A DNA stretch of 64,000 bases. Source: an uncultured Collinsella sp. GTDB lineage: Bacteria > Actinomycetota > Coriobacteriia > Coriobacteriales > Coriobacteriaceae. Made by a program: the position numbers and the translations under genes. The stretch's first letter is position 1. The number at the start of each line of letters is the position of its first letter. Below the pieces are notes generated by a model, which worked only from the letters and a program-made list of their open reading frames with translations, was not told the origin of the DNA and searched no databases. Below are positions 44,684 to 52,770 of this stretch, piece by piece. Where the stretch lies: assembly GCA_959602645.1 (NCBI GenBank), contig CAUGTZ010000004.1:58534-122533 (forward strand), in the 5' to 3' direction.

Positions 44684-45444
44684 GCCTCCTTGTTGGTCGC
44701 TTTAAGGTATGCATCGTCGCCCACGGGCTCCAGCCACTCGTTGGAGGTCTCCTCGCCCGGAACCTCCAACGCGAGATGCGAGAACCAGCTGTCGGGCGCG
44801 GCGCCGTGCCAGTGCTTCACCCCCGGGGCGATGTTGACCACGTCGCCGGGGCGCAGCTCCTGTGCCGGCTTTCCCCACTCCTGGTAAAACCCTCGACCAG
44901 CCACGCAGACGAGGATCTGCCCACCGCCGCTTTTGGCGTGATGGACGTGCCAGTTGTTGCGGCAGCCGGGCTCGAACGTCACGTTGTGGACACCGACCTG
45001 CTCGGTGGAAAGGGGCGCGAGGTAGCTTTGCCCGATAAAGTACTTCGCGAAGGCGTCGTTGGGGGCACCGATGGGGAAAACCATCTCGTTTTGGTGCTGA
45101 GCCCTTGCGTCGGCGGCATCGTCGGCCGCCCAGACCTCCTTCGCCATGCGGAAGGCAGCCCACGCCTTGGGCCAACCCGCATAAAACGCCGCGTGCGTAA
45201 GGATTTCCGCTATCTCCGTCCTGGTCACTCCATTGTTCTTTGCGGACATCAGGTGATATTTGAACGAAGAGTCCGTCAGCCCCTGCGACATCAGGGCAAC
45301 CACCGTCACCACGCTGCGGTCGCGCAGGGAGAGCTCACTCTCTCGGCTCCACACCTCGCCGAACAGCACGTCGTCGTTGAGCTGTGCGAATTTGGGAGCG
45401 AACTCCCCCAGGGCGTCTCTGCCTGCCGTCTGTTTAACTGCCAT
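44680..45444 (-). CDS. Carboxymuconolactone decarboxylase-like and cupin fusion protein
   Basis: A 254-residue protein. The N-terminal 120 residues are a CMD/AhpD-like helical domain (SLRDRSVVTVVALMSQG, LTHAAFYAGWPKA), here without the AhpD CxxC. The C-terminal 130 are a cupin (HVHHAKSGGGQILVCVAGRGFYQEWG, GDVVNIAPGVKHWHGA) with His metal ligands. Such fusions are common beside flavodoxins and MerR regulators in gut anaerobes. ATG 45444 follows AGGAGG. It is downstream of the flavodoxin gene (63 bases), probably one MerR-controlled operon. Confidence 0.9.
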   Translation of the reverse strand: MAVKQTAGRDALGEFAPKFAQLNDDVLFGEVWSRESELSLRDRSVVTVVALMSQGLTDSSFKYHLMSAKNNGVTRTEIAEILTHAAFYAGWPKAWAAFRMAKEVWAADDAADARAQHQNEMVFPIGAPNDAFAKYFIGQSYLAPLSTEQVGVHNVTFEPGCRNNWHVHHAKSGGGQILVCVAGRGFYQEWGKPAQELRPGDVVNIAPGVKHWHGAAPDSWFSHLALEVPGEETSNEWLEPVGDDAYLKATNKEA

Positions 45445-45507
45445 GATCGATTTCCTCCTGTCGATAGTTTTGGCACAAATCTGTTTCCGCGCGGCCAAAC
45501 AGCCCGG

Positions 45508-46047
45508 CTAGATTCCCATGCCCATTCGCCGCGCCTGCTCCAGAGCGGGATGCCCGGCGATTTCGCCCACGCCGTTCACGCCGCCGGCGAAAACCGTTCC
45601 AGCGAGCGTGCAGCGGGAGAAACAGTCAACCCATCCCTGCATCGCCTTTTTCGCCCCGTCGAAGGTCGAGCGCCCGTTCTCCGCCGCCGTCGCCAACAGA
45701 TATGCCTCGGTGAATGCATAATCGGAGCCAAAAAGCGGGTTAGCGCGGTCCAGCATGGTTTTGAGCTGGCCGCAGACGCTGTAGTAGTAGACGGGCGTTG
45801 CAAACACCAGCACATCCGCATCGTGCATTTTGGCGGCAATTTCCACGGCATCGTCTTGGATGACGCAACGCCCCAACTTTAAGCAGGCAAGGCAGCCCCT
45901 GCAGAAGCCCATTTGCTTCTCGCGCAGACGCACGGTCTCAACGCTGTGACCTGCCTCCCGCGCGCCGTTGGCGAAAGCCTCCGCCAGCGTCTCGGAATTG
46001 CCATTCTTTCGTGGACTTGAAGAAACTATCAAAACCGTTTTGCCCAT
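45508..46047 (-). CDS. Flavodoxin-like NAD(P)H-dependent oxidoreductase
   Basis: A 179-residue FMN-binding protein: IVSSSPRKNGNSETLAEAF phosphate loop, Cys cluster CRGCLACLKLGRC, FATPVYYYSVCGQLKTMLDR, then a segment for the flavin ring. It is divergent from a MerR regulator; the operator between them overlaps its promoter. ATG 46047 follows AAGGGG. Likely role: reduction of an electrophile or quinone with the CMD/cupin protein. Confidence 0.87.
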   Translation of the reverse strand: MGKTVLIVSSSPRKNGNSETLAEAFANGAREAGHSVETVRLREKQMGFCRGCLACLKLGRCVIQDDAVEIAAKMHDADVLVFATPVYYYSVCGQLKTMLDRANPLFGSDYAFTEAYLLATAAENGRSTFDGAKKAMQGWVDCFSRCTLAGTVFAGGVNGVGEIAGHPALEQARRMGMGI

Positions 46048-46098
46048 TACGGAATACCCCTTGCGCTCCCGATTTACATTGACGAGAATGAAGGTAAT

Positions 46099-46118
46099 AC
46101 CTAAACCTGACTTTAGGT
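46099..46118. promoter_or_regulatory. MerR-type operator/promoter
   Basis: ACCTAAA-CCTGAC-TTTAGGT, 7-bp arms. On the minus strand TTGACC, a 19-base spacer containing the palindrome, then TACCTT: the long spacer typical of MerR-activated promoters. It serves the flavodoxin gene; the MerR gene is on the other side. Confidence 0.7.
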
Positions 46119-46152
46119 CAAGGAATGAATTCGACATTGTTTCGGAGGAGCC

Positions 46153-46593
46153 ATGTACACAATCGGACAGGTGGCGGAAATGTTCGGTTTGCCCGCTTCA
46201 ACGCTGCGATATTACGACAAGCAGGGATTGTTCCCGGGGCTGGAGCGGGCATCCGGCATTCGCCGATTCAGCGATACGGAACTCGAAGCGCTTCGGGTCA
46301 TCGAATGCCTAAAGAAGGCTGGAATGGAGATCAAGGACATCCGGCTGTTCATGGAATGGTGCGCAGAGGGTCCCTCAACATACCCCAAACGCAAGGCCAT
46401 GTTCGAGGAGCGCAAGGCCCACATGGAGTCGGAGATCGTGAACATGAACCGCGCGCTCGACATGCTGAAGTTCAAATGCTGGTACTACGAGCAGGCAATC
46501 CAAGATGGCAACGAGGATAGAGTGAAGGCGCTGATTCCCGATAATTTGCCAGAAGAAATCAAAGATACCTACGATAACGCCCACACTCAATAA
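46153..46593 (+). CDS. MerR-family regulator
   Basis: A 146-residue regulator: winged HTH (YTIGQVAEMFGLPASTLRYYDKQGLFPGLERASGIRRFSDTELEALRVIECLKKAGM), then a dimerisation coiled coil and a short effector region with one Cys (KFKCWYYEQA). ATG follows GGAGG. It should bind the palindrome at 46099-46118 and switch on the flavodoxin / CMD-cupin operon in response to an electrophile or drug; no metal-binding Cys pair is visible. Confidence 0.92.
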   Translation: MYTIGQVAEMFGLPASTLRYYDKQGLFPGLERASGIRRFSDTELEALRVIECLKKAGMEIKDIRLFMEWCAEGPSTYPKRKAMFEERKAHMESEIVNMNRALDMLKFKCWYYEQAIQDGNEDRVKALIPDNLPEEIKDTYDNAHTQ

Positions 46594-46655
46594 TGCCGCC
46601 CGATGCTCAAGGGGCTTTGGCAAGGAGTCGTTTTAGGCAGATATGCAAAAAGATA

Positions 46656-46688
46656 GCCTCCGAACCAGAGGGTCCGGAGGCTTTTATT
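46656..46688 (+). terminator. Intrinsic terminator after the MerR gene
   Basis: GCCTCCGAACC pairs with GGTCCGGAGGC (loop AGAG, one mismatch), followed by TTTTATT. Confidence 0.85.
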
Positions 46689-46699
46689 CCCGTTATTTC

Positions 46700-47300
46700 G
46701 CTGGTGGCTTTACTCTATGGCGGCGCCGAAACAGCATCAGGCGGTACTCGACGGTATCAAAACGCGAGTTCAAAAGCCAGTTCCCGCTATTCCCGCTCAG
46801 TGACTAATCCAGGCCGAGTGTTGTCGATGCGTGTCGCGTCGTACCGCCTAAGGGCCAATTCGTGCGCAATTTGGGCGAATCAGGCCCTTAATTCGCGATT
46901 TTGTGAATGACTCAATTGATTCGCAAAACCGCAGGTCGCCTTTTTAATCACTCCCTAGTTTCCGCCGGGGTTCGTAGCGGGTGGCGTGAAAAGGGGTGAT
47001 TCAAAGGGTCGGAGAGATGTCTATAGCGCAATCTTCTGGTATTGGCGCAGTGAGGGACTTCTCACCTCCATCAGTCCAAATCGTCAAGCTCCGAAAGACG
47101 TCGAGCTAGAGAAAAGGACCTATTTCCCGTCATGGATTGGGTTTACCTGCATGACTAGAGCCCTGGTGTAATTGGCTGGATCACCGTTCCGGGAACCGGT
47201 ATCGACCTACCTGTCCGCCAAGCTCCTTCTTCAGCTCCAGCTTAGTATCTGACTCACACCGTCATAAGCAAAACCGAAGAGATGCGTCTTGGCCAAGAAA
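46700..47300. other. About 600 bases without recognisable genes
   Basis: I see no gene with a ribosome-binding site and family features. The stretch contains CAAAACCGCAGGTCGCC (about 46925), a phrase that recurs at several other intergenic places here, and a 61-codon frame at 46986-47171 (ELEKRTYFPSWIGFTC) that is not obviously a protein. Confidence 0.5.
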
Positions 47301-47319
47301 TAAGGTTAGCCTTATCTTA
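47301..47319 (+). promoter_or_regulatory. DtxR/IdeR-like iron box before the methyltransferase operon
   Basis: TAAGGTTAGCCTTATCTTA matches the DtxR/IdeR consensus (TTAGGTTAGCCTAACCTAA) at 14 of 19 positions, including the whole central GGTTAGCCT. A second inverted repeat (GTTAGA-TTGC-TCTAAC) lies at 47341-47356. Both lie within 75 bases of the first gene. Confidence 0.6.
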
Positions 47320-47375
47320 CTGCATGATTCGTGTGTTATAGTTAGATTGCTCTAACTGTTTGGGGGGCGATAGCC

Positions 47376-48005
47376 ATGCACGAACGCAAGGGCTTCTGGG
47401 ACAAGAATGCCGGTCGGTACGACCGTTTCATGCGAAAGGACCGGGCGGCGTATGAGAAGATGTATGAGCTGATCAGGCCGGTGGTGAAAGCAAAAACCGT
47501 ACTGGAGGTTGCCACCGGCACGGGGCTTATCGCAAAGAGCATCGTGGATGCGGCGGTGCACATCGAGGCTACGGACGCTTCTGCACAGATGATCCTTGAA
47601 GCAAAGCGGGACAATCAATCCGCAAAGCTGCACTTTTCCGTACAAGATATGTTCCGCCTGCCCTATGCACAGAAGTCCTTCGAAGTGGTGATCGCGTCCA
47701 ACGCGCTTCACATAGTGCCGCATCCGGAAAAGGCACTGCAAGAAATCAGGCGGGTACTGAAGGACGACGGCGTGCTCATCGCGCCAACCTTCACCCACGC
47801 GGGGAACTCGGTTTCCGGCAAGGCAAAAGCCTTTTTCATGAGTATGGCGGGATTCCCCCTCCACAGCAGGTGGACAAGCGAGGAATACCTGCGTTTCCTG
47901 CGTCAAAACGGCTGGGCGGTGCAGAAAAGCGCGGTGCTGAAGGCCTCGTTCCCATTGACCTATGCGGAATGCACGAAATCGGAGGGGCCAGATGTCGTTC
48001 TTTGA
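47376..48005 (+). CDS. Class I SAM-dependent methyltransferase 1
   Basis: A 209-residue UbiE-like methyltransferase: FWDKNAGRYDRFM, SAM-binding motif I VLEVATGTGLI, motif II-like IEATDASAQMI, and post-I SNALHIVPHPEKALQEIRRVLKDDGVLI. It overlaps the next methyltransferase by 14 bases. First gene behind the iron box. Substrate unknown. Clostridium-like codon use suggests recent acquisition. Confidence 0.88.
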   Translation: MHERKGFWDKNAGRYDRFMRKDRAAYEKMYELIRPVVKAKTVLEVATGTGLIAKSIVDAAVHIEATDASAQMILEAKRDNQSAKLHFSVQDMFRLPYAQKSFEVVIASNALHIVPHPEKALQEIRRVLKDDGVLIAPTFTHAGNSVSGKAKAFFMSMAGFPLHSRWTSEEYLRFLRQNGWAVQKSAVLKASFPLTYAECTKSEGPDVVL

Positions 48006-48597
48006 AAACACCCGCAAGCCCGTGGGCCTCGGCGGAAAACTTATGGTTGCCATGATGAATCTGGGCCACAGCCCTGTGGCGCGGTGGGGACTTCGATTTC
48101 TACGACTTGCGCCAAATGCCAAGGTGCTGGATTGCGGCTGCGGCGGCGGGGCGAACATAAAACGGCTGCTGAAAAAATGCCCGCATGGCGTCGTCAAGGG
48201 CGTCGACTATTCGCCCGTCAGCGTGGAGAAGACTAGAAAGCTCAACCGAATTGCAATTCAGGAGGGGCGTTGCGCCGTTCTGCAAGGCAGTGTGGCGGAT
48301 ATGGTGTTTGAGGATAGCTACTTCGATGCCGCCACGGCCTTTGAGACCGTCTATTTTTGGCCTGATTTGCCCCGATGCTTCCGTGAGGTCTGGCGGACGC
48401 TGAAGCCAGGCGGGACAATTCTTATCTGCAACGAGAGCAATGGCGATACGGACAAGGACGAGAGGTGGACGCAGATCATCGGCGGCATGACCATCTACAA
48501 GGACATTGAATTAAAGGCATGTCTGGAGCAGGCGGGTTTTCACGAGGTGCAGATACACAAAAAGAAAAAGTGGCTCTGCGTCACGGCGCGGAAGTAG
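47992..48597 (+). CDS. Class I SAM-dependent methyltransferase 2
   Basis: A 201-residue methyltransferase: VLDCGCGGGANIKRLL (motif I), VKGVDYSPVSVEKTRKLN (motif II), FETVYFWPDLPRCFREVWRTLKPGGTILICNE (motifs IV-V). ATG 47992 lies in the preceding gene after GGAGGGG. Second gene of the three-methyltransferase operon. Confidence 0.88.
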   Translation: MSFFENTRKPVGLGGKLMVAMMNLGHSPVARWGLRFLRLAPNAKVLDCGCGGGANIKRLLKKCPHGVVKGVDYSPVSVEKTRKLNRIAIQEGRCAVLQGSVADMVFEDSYFDAATAFETVYFWPDLPRCFREVWRTLKPGGTILICNESNGDTDKDERWTQIIGGMTIYKDIELKACLEQAGFHEVQIHKKKKWLCVTARK

Positions 48598-48712
48598 GGG
48601 TATCAAGCACGGGCATTTTTGCATCCATCCTGCACATGGCGATAGGCATGACGGTCATAGCGGCTATGCTGGCGGCAATTATGACAGTTTTTATTCACTG
48701 AGGAAGAAACCT

Positions 48713-49543
48713 ATGAAATGTAAAATTGAGAAAAACACCGTGCAGGAGACGCTGATCCTCCCGCTGTATTCCCGGAAGCTGTGCACGGAGCTGTACCCGA
48801 ACCTTTACCGGGATGAAACAGCGGTTCGTCTGCTCGACCAGATCGACTACGACTTTTCAGAGGCAGAGAAAAACTCCCGCAGCCTGATACAGCGCTTTGG
48901 TGCGCTGGAGGTGGCCACACGGCAGAGTGATCTTGCTTTCGAGGTGCGGGATTACCTGAAAGGCCACCCCAATGCGGCGGTGGTCAATCTGGGCTGCGGG
49001 CTGGACAACACCGGCAGAACCTGCGACAACGGTAGATGCAAGATCTACAATCTGGACTTCCCGGATGTGATTGCCTTGCGGCAGCAGCTACTGCCCGCCG
49101 GGGATCGAGAACAAAATATCCCCTGCGACCTGAAAGACACCGCATGGTTTAGCAAAATCGATGCCTCCCGCGGGGCGGTGTTCTTTGCCTCCGGGGTGTT
49201 CTATTACTTTCTGACCCAGCAGGTCCGGGAACTGGTGCGGGGGATGGCGGACGCTTTCCCCGGCAGTGTGCTGGTCTTTGATGCTGCCAATCGGACGGCG
49301 GTAAAGATGATCGCAAAAACATGGCTTAAGACTGCAAAAATCAAGGATGTGGGGGCATATTTTGCGGTTTCGGATGCCGCCAAGGAAATCGGCACGTGGG
49401 ACAGCCGTCTGCAGGTCACAAGTCGCGGCTATATGCTGGGCTACAACGATTTGAGAGACTCTTCTGTCAGCTGCTTTTTCCGGTTTCTCGCAAGGGTCGG
49501 TGACAACGGGATGAAAATGCAAATCGTGAAAATAAGATTTTGA
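48713..49543 (+). CDS. LCM-type (leucine carboxyl methyltransferase-like) methyltransferase 3
   Basis: A 276-residue protein of the PPM1/TcmP-like group: ETLILPLYSRKLCTELYPNL, RSLIQRFGALEVATRQSDLAFEVRDYL, and NLGCGLDN as motif I. Usually found in polyketide O-methylation or in clusters of methyltransferases. GAGGAAG precedes ATG 48713. Between it and methyltransferase 2 lies about 110 bases encoding a hydrophobic peptide (MAIGMTVIAAMLAAIMTVF), possibly a tiny membrane protein. Confidence 0.85.
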   Translation: MKCKIEKNTVQETLILPLYSRKLCTELYPNLYRDETAVRLLDQIDYDFSEAEKNSRSLIQRFGALEVATRQSDLAFEVRDYLKGHPNAAVVNLGCGLDNTGRTCDNGRCKIYNLDFPDVIALRQQLLPAGDREQNIPCDLKDTAWFSKIDASRGAVFFASGVFYYFLTQQVRELVRGMADAFPGSVLVFDAANRTAVKMIAKTWLKTAKIKDVGAYFAVSDAAKEIGTWDSRLQVTSRGYMLGYNDLRDSSVSCFFRFLARVGDNGMKMQIVKIRF

Positions 49544-49697
49544 GAGGCGAAAACGAAGCGCATTCACTTTGACGTCGAAGAAGACGGCTTTTACGGCGCA
49601 TATTGGGCGTGCAAGGACACGCATACAGCAGCGGGCACGGATTCAATTGAAACCGTGCCCGCTATCTGATACTATATTATTTTATCGAACGTATGTT

Positions 49698-50100
49698 CTA
49701 TTCCCACTCGATGGCGTCGGTTCTGCCGTCCCGTCATTCCAGTTACACCCAGTTTTCGGCATCGACACGGAACGCGTGCCGCCGAATGACGCGATGTCGC
49801 GTTTCGTCGGCTTCGGGGACAAAAGTTGGGACAACCTCAAAAAACTTTTTTCAAACTCAGGGCTTTGAGTTTTTATTTTTGTCCCAAGGGGCACGGAGAG
49901 CCGCCTTTGGAGGCTCGATATCGCCGAAAACGCCCGTTTTGAAACTCAACCGCCTTTGAGCCTGCAAGCCACCAGCTTCAACAGTAAGTGAGTCGACGCG
50001 GGTGGCTTACGAGCCGTTCACAAAACCGCAGGCCACAGGTCTTTGTCAACGATAAGCAAAGTGAATAGTCTCAGGTGGCTTGCCCATGAGTTGGCGTAAG
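49698..50100 (+). repeat. Attachment-site-like repeat, copy 1
   Basis: It begins CTATTCCCACTCGATGGCG. A structured stretch follows (GGGGACAAAAGTTGGGACAA ... TTTTTGTCCC), and then a region ending near GGTGGCTTGCCCATGAG. It is about 80% like copies 2 (54446) and 3 (57813) by eye. A LexA-box-like CGAACGTATGTTC lies directly before it. Left flanks differ from copy to copy, right parts agree, so CTATTCCCACTCG marks the junction. Confidence 0.75.
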
Positions 50101-50222
50101 CCTGTTTAGCAAAAGGCTAATCGGACACGACAGGCCGCCCGCATGGCGACGGCGTTTCCCGTGCGGGCACAAACAGCCCTGCGTGCCCTGTCGCGCGATA
50201 TCCCAATGCGACGTTCAGAACC

Positions 50223-50430
50223 CTACCCGCCAAGCAGCCACCTCGCGAAATTCAGCACGAGCACGCCCTCCCGGGTATGGGGCTCATGCCTCGTGCGAGT
50301 GATGAGAATCTTCGGGAATGCATCCCCGATGGATAGAATCGGCGCAATCTCCCTCTCGAGCGTCGAATCGGCGCCGATATCGTCGCTCACATACACTCTC
50401 CTTCCCGGTTTCGAAACCTGGAAGGCAGTA
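50223..50430 (-). pseudogene. C-terminal fragment of an AAA/DUF4143 ATPase
   Basis: About 68 residues resembling the end of DUF4143-type AAA_14 proteins: RRVYVSDDIGADSTLEREIAPILSIGDAFPKILITRTRHEPHTREGVLVLNFARWLLGG (the family's YPK..IT.D....DGI...N...FLL pattern). The ATPase domain and most of the middle are missing; upstream the sequence is a yjdF-type leader on the other strand. Confidence 0.55.
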
Positions 50431-50510
50431 TGCGCAAGGATGCGTCGAGGTGCGATCCCAGTCGTACCATGCCAGCAGAGATGTCGAGGCACATTCGTTC
50501 ATGCTGCAAT

Positions 50511-50630
50511 GCGGGCATCGGAGATGAAAAAAAGCCCGTCGGGTAGTCATGGGCGTGCGGGAGCCCGCATCAGTAACCTGCCTCCTCGGTTGTCCCTTCT
50601 TTGCATGGTCGTCTACATAAAGGAGGAACC
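50511..50630 (+). ncRNA. Orphan copy of the yjdF-type riboswitch
   Basis: About 135 bases highly similar to the leader of the real yjdF gene (56284-56410), including GGGTAGTCATGGGCGTGCGG, CGCATCAGTAACCTGCCTCC and the ribosome-binding site AAAGGAGG before ATGCAGATCAGC. After the fourth codon the two copies diverge and no YjdF follows. The -10 box of the intact copy (TACAAT) is TGCAAT here. The leader has been cut from its gene. Confidence 0.65.
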
Positions 50631-50794
50631 AGCCATGCAGATCAGCATGCTTGCCCTTCTTGGGTCACGGACCGGGGAGGCGAGGGCCTCCGTCGGGACC
50701 GCCCCGAGCAACCGGCATATCCAAGGAATGACAAGGCTCGATCGCTGTGCTGGTCAGGATGCCGAAGCGGGCCGTCCGCCAATCGGAATGCGGG

Positions 50795-50970
50795 TCAGGA
50801 TGCTGCAACGTGATTCCAGCTGCAGGATACGGCTCCTTTGCGGTTGCCGCAAAACCTGCTGGCAACATTCTTACTATCCGAATGATGTACGCATCCCTTG
50901 GGATCGTTTCGCCTGACCAGGGCCATCTTCAGCGCCTCATCGGCCAGCTCGGCAGGCGCCTCTTCCACGC
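50795..50970 (-). pseudogene. Degenerate IS3-family transposase fragment
   Basis: Frame reading EEAPAELADEALKMALVRRNDPKGCVHHSDSKNVAS, which follows the IS3 OrfB core (A..MA..RR.PKGLIHHSD.GSQY.S). The rest of OrfB and the inverted repeats are not recognisable. A relic of insertion in this accessory segment. Confidence 0.45.
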
Positions 50971-51030
50971 GTAATAGCCCTGGCGGGTCACCTACGCAAC
51001 CAAAGATACAAAAGGGATCGAATGGCCAGA

Positions 51031-51060
51031 AAGGATTGTCCTTGCCGACAGGCAATCCTT
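51031..51060. promoter_or_regulatory. Hairpin upstream of the Mef-like gene
   Basis: AAGGATTG (51031-51038) pairs with CAATCCTT (51053-51060), inner GCC/GGC pairs extend it. Located 165 bases before the efflux gene. Macrolide-resistance operons are often controlled by leader attenuation; no leader peptide is evident here. Confidence 0.4.
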
Positions 51061-51224
51061 GACAAACGAGCTTCAGCCTCCTTAAAATTGCGTGGTTTGC
51101 CGAACTGAGTCAGCGAAGGAGGGGTGTCGTGGTTGGTCTTTTCCGCACGTGGATGAGCGCCTAAAAAGCGGCGCTGTTATGGCGTCGCGCTGTTTTGCAC
51201 GCCATTCCACGATTGGACATAACC

Positions 51225-52511
51225 ATGATGTTTGAAACCTCTCGGCGCAGGTCTGTTTCGCTGTGCCATTCATGGCAATTTAAGATTTGTTTCGTATGGG
51301 GCGGGGAGCTCGTGTCGACATTGACGAGCTCGATTCTCCAAATGGGTCTCATTTGGCATATCGCCCTCACGACAGGATCATCTTCCCTCCTCTCCCTGGC
51401 ATCGTTAGCAGGCTTTCTGCCGATTGCTTTGTTCGGAGTCCTTGCGGGCGCCGTTGTCGACAGACTGCCTTTGAAGCGTGTTCTCATCGGCGCCGACCTC
51501 TTCGTTGCCGCGGTGGGCGCCGCCTTGGCGATTGCCTCGTTGGCCGGCAGCTTACCTGCGTGGTCAATACTCATCGCCCTGTTTCTCCGCGCAGCTGGCA
51601 CTTCGTTCTACACGCCGGCCTCCCAATCCCTCACGCCCCATCTCGCCCCGCCAGAGCATCTCGTTCGCCTATCGGGAGTGATGCAAGCGATTCAGTCCGC
51701 CGGATACATTCTTGGCGCCGCGCTCGCGGCAGTGATTTATCCTGTGGCGGGCATTACCGCCATGATTGCCCTCGACGTGCTGGGGGCGCTTTTCGCTTCT
51801 CTAGCTGTCCTCGCCGCTCAGATAGACGCAGGAGGACTCGACGAAGCCGACCGCAGCTCGTCCTTTTCCAATAAAGTTCGAGAACTTTTCTCTGAGATTT
51901 CGGACGGCTACAAGCTGATCAGGGGATACAGGGGGCTGTTCGCCATTCTTTGGTGCGGGTTCGTCTTCGCTTTCGCGTTCTCCCCACTCGCGGCATTGTT
52001 CCCAATAATGACCTTGGGACATTTTGGCGGTAGCACGGGGGATGCTGCTTTGGTGGAGGTCCTTTTCTCCGCAGGCATGCTGGCTGGGTCCGGCATTTTG
52101 GCGGCCACGGGAGGGTTCCGCAATAGGTCGCTCACCATGGTCGCCGCAATCGCCGGCTTCGGCGTCGTCGCAATCGCATCCGGATTGCTCGGCCCGTCGC
52201 TGTTCGCCGCTTTCCTACCGGCGAGCTTTCTTATGGGCGCATGCTCCCCGCTGTACGCAGGAACCCAGACTGCCCTTATGCAGGAGCAGATACCTCCTGA
52301 GTACCTAGGCCGCGTTTTTGGTCTCTATGGAACCATTATGGCGTGGGCCATGCCCATGGGCCTCGCAGCCCCCTCCGTTTTTGCGCACCTGCTCGGAGCT
52401 CCGTTGTGGTCCGTCGGTTCTGGAGCGACCATGACACTGCTTGCGTTGGCGATGCTTCTCGCTCCAAGCGTCCGAAACGTGGGGAAAAAAGATTCCGGGC
52501 AGATTCAATAG
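51225..52511 (+). CDS. MFS efflux pump of the Mef (macrolide efflux) type
   Basis: A 428-residue major facilitator with about 12 membrane helices: loop motif GVLAGAVVDRLPLKRVLIGAD, central cytoplasmic loop near residue 210 (SNKVRELFSEISDGYKLIRGYRGLFAIL) and PPEYLGRVFGLYG, as in Mef(A)-type transporters. Downstream, 260 bases away, is an ABC-F protein of the Msr(D) type: the classical mef-msr arrangement that protects against macrolides by efflux plus ribosomal protection. ATG 51225 or 51228 both fit. Confidence 0.82.
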   Translation: MMFETSRRRSVSLCHSWQFKICFVWGGELVSTLTSSILQMGLIWHIALTTGSSSLLSLASLAGFLPIALFGVLAGAVVDRLPLKRVLIGADLFVAAVGAALAIASLAGSLPAWSILIALFLRAAGTSFYTPASQSLTPHLAPPEHLVRLSGVMQAIQSAGYILGAALAAVIYPVAGITAMIALDVLGALFASLAVLAAQIDAGGLDEADRSSSFSNKVRELFSEISDGYKLIRGYRGLFAILWCGFVFAFAFSPLAALFPIMTLGHFGGSTGDAALVEVLFSAGMLAGSGILAATGGFRNRSLTMVAAIAGFGVVAIASGLLGPSLFAAFLPASFLMGACSPLYAGTQTALMQEQIPPEYLGRVFGLYGTIMAWAMPMGLAAPSVFAHLLGAPLWSVGSGATMTLLALAMLLAPSVRNVGKKDSGQIQ

Positions 52512-52770
52512 CCCAAGCATTCGAAAAAGAGGCGGCAGCCATCGGTTCGCGCGTCAGCCTTCAAGCCCTTGCGACGACGAGGTATTGCGCCGACATCCCA
52601 CATCGCGCTCCTTATTCGCCGCCAACTATCATTTTCGGATTTGCCGGCTTGCGCAAGGCCAAAACGCTCACGCCGGCAATCGGGCAAAGGCGAAAAATCG
52701 ACGTGAGCGATTCTTTATTGGCATGGCTGCGCTTCCAGAAAACGACAATACACAAAAGGTGGTTCAACTT

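Noticed and set aside
46986..47171. 61-codon frame MKRGDSKGRRDVY...
   Set aside because: No ribosome-binding site or family features; surrounding DNA looks like decayed accessory sequence.
48636..48701. Tiny hydrophobic peptide between methyltransferases 2 and 3
   Set aside because: Hydrophobic and in an operon gap, but only about 22 codons with no ribosome-binding site; mentioned under methyltransferase 3 only.
50635..50916. 93-codon frame starting with the yjdF start codon after the orphan riboswitch
   Set aside because: Only the first four residues match YjdF; the rest overlaps a decayed IS3 fragment on the other strand and has no protein-like composition.
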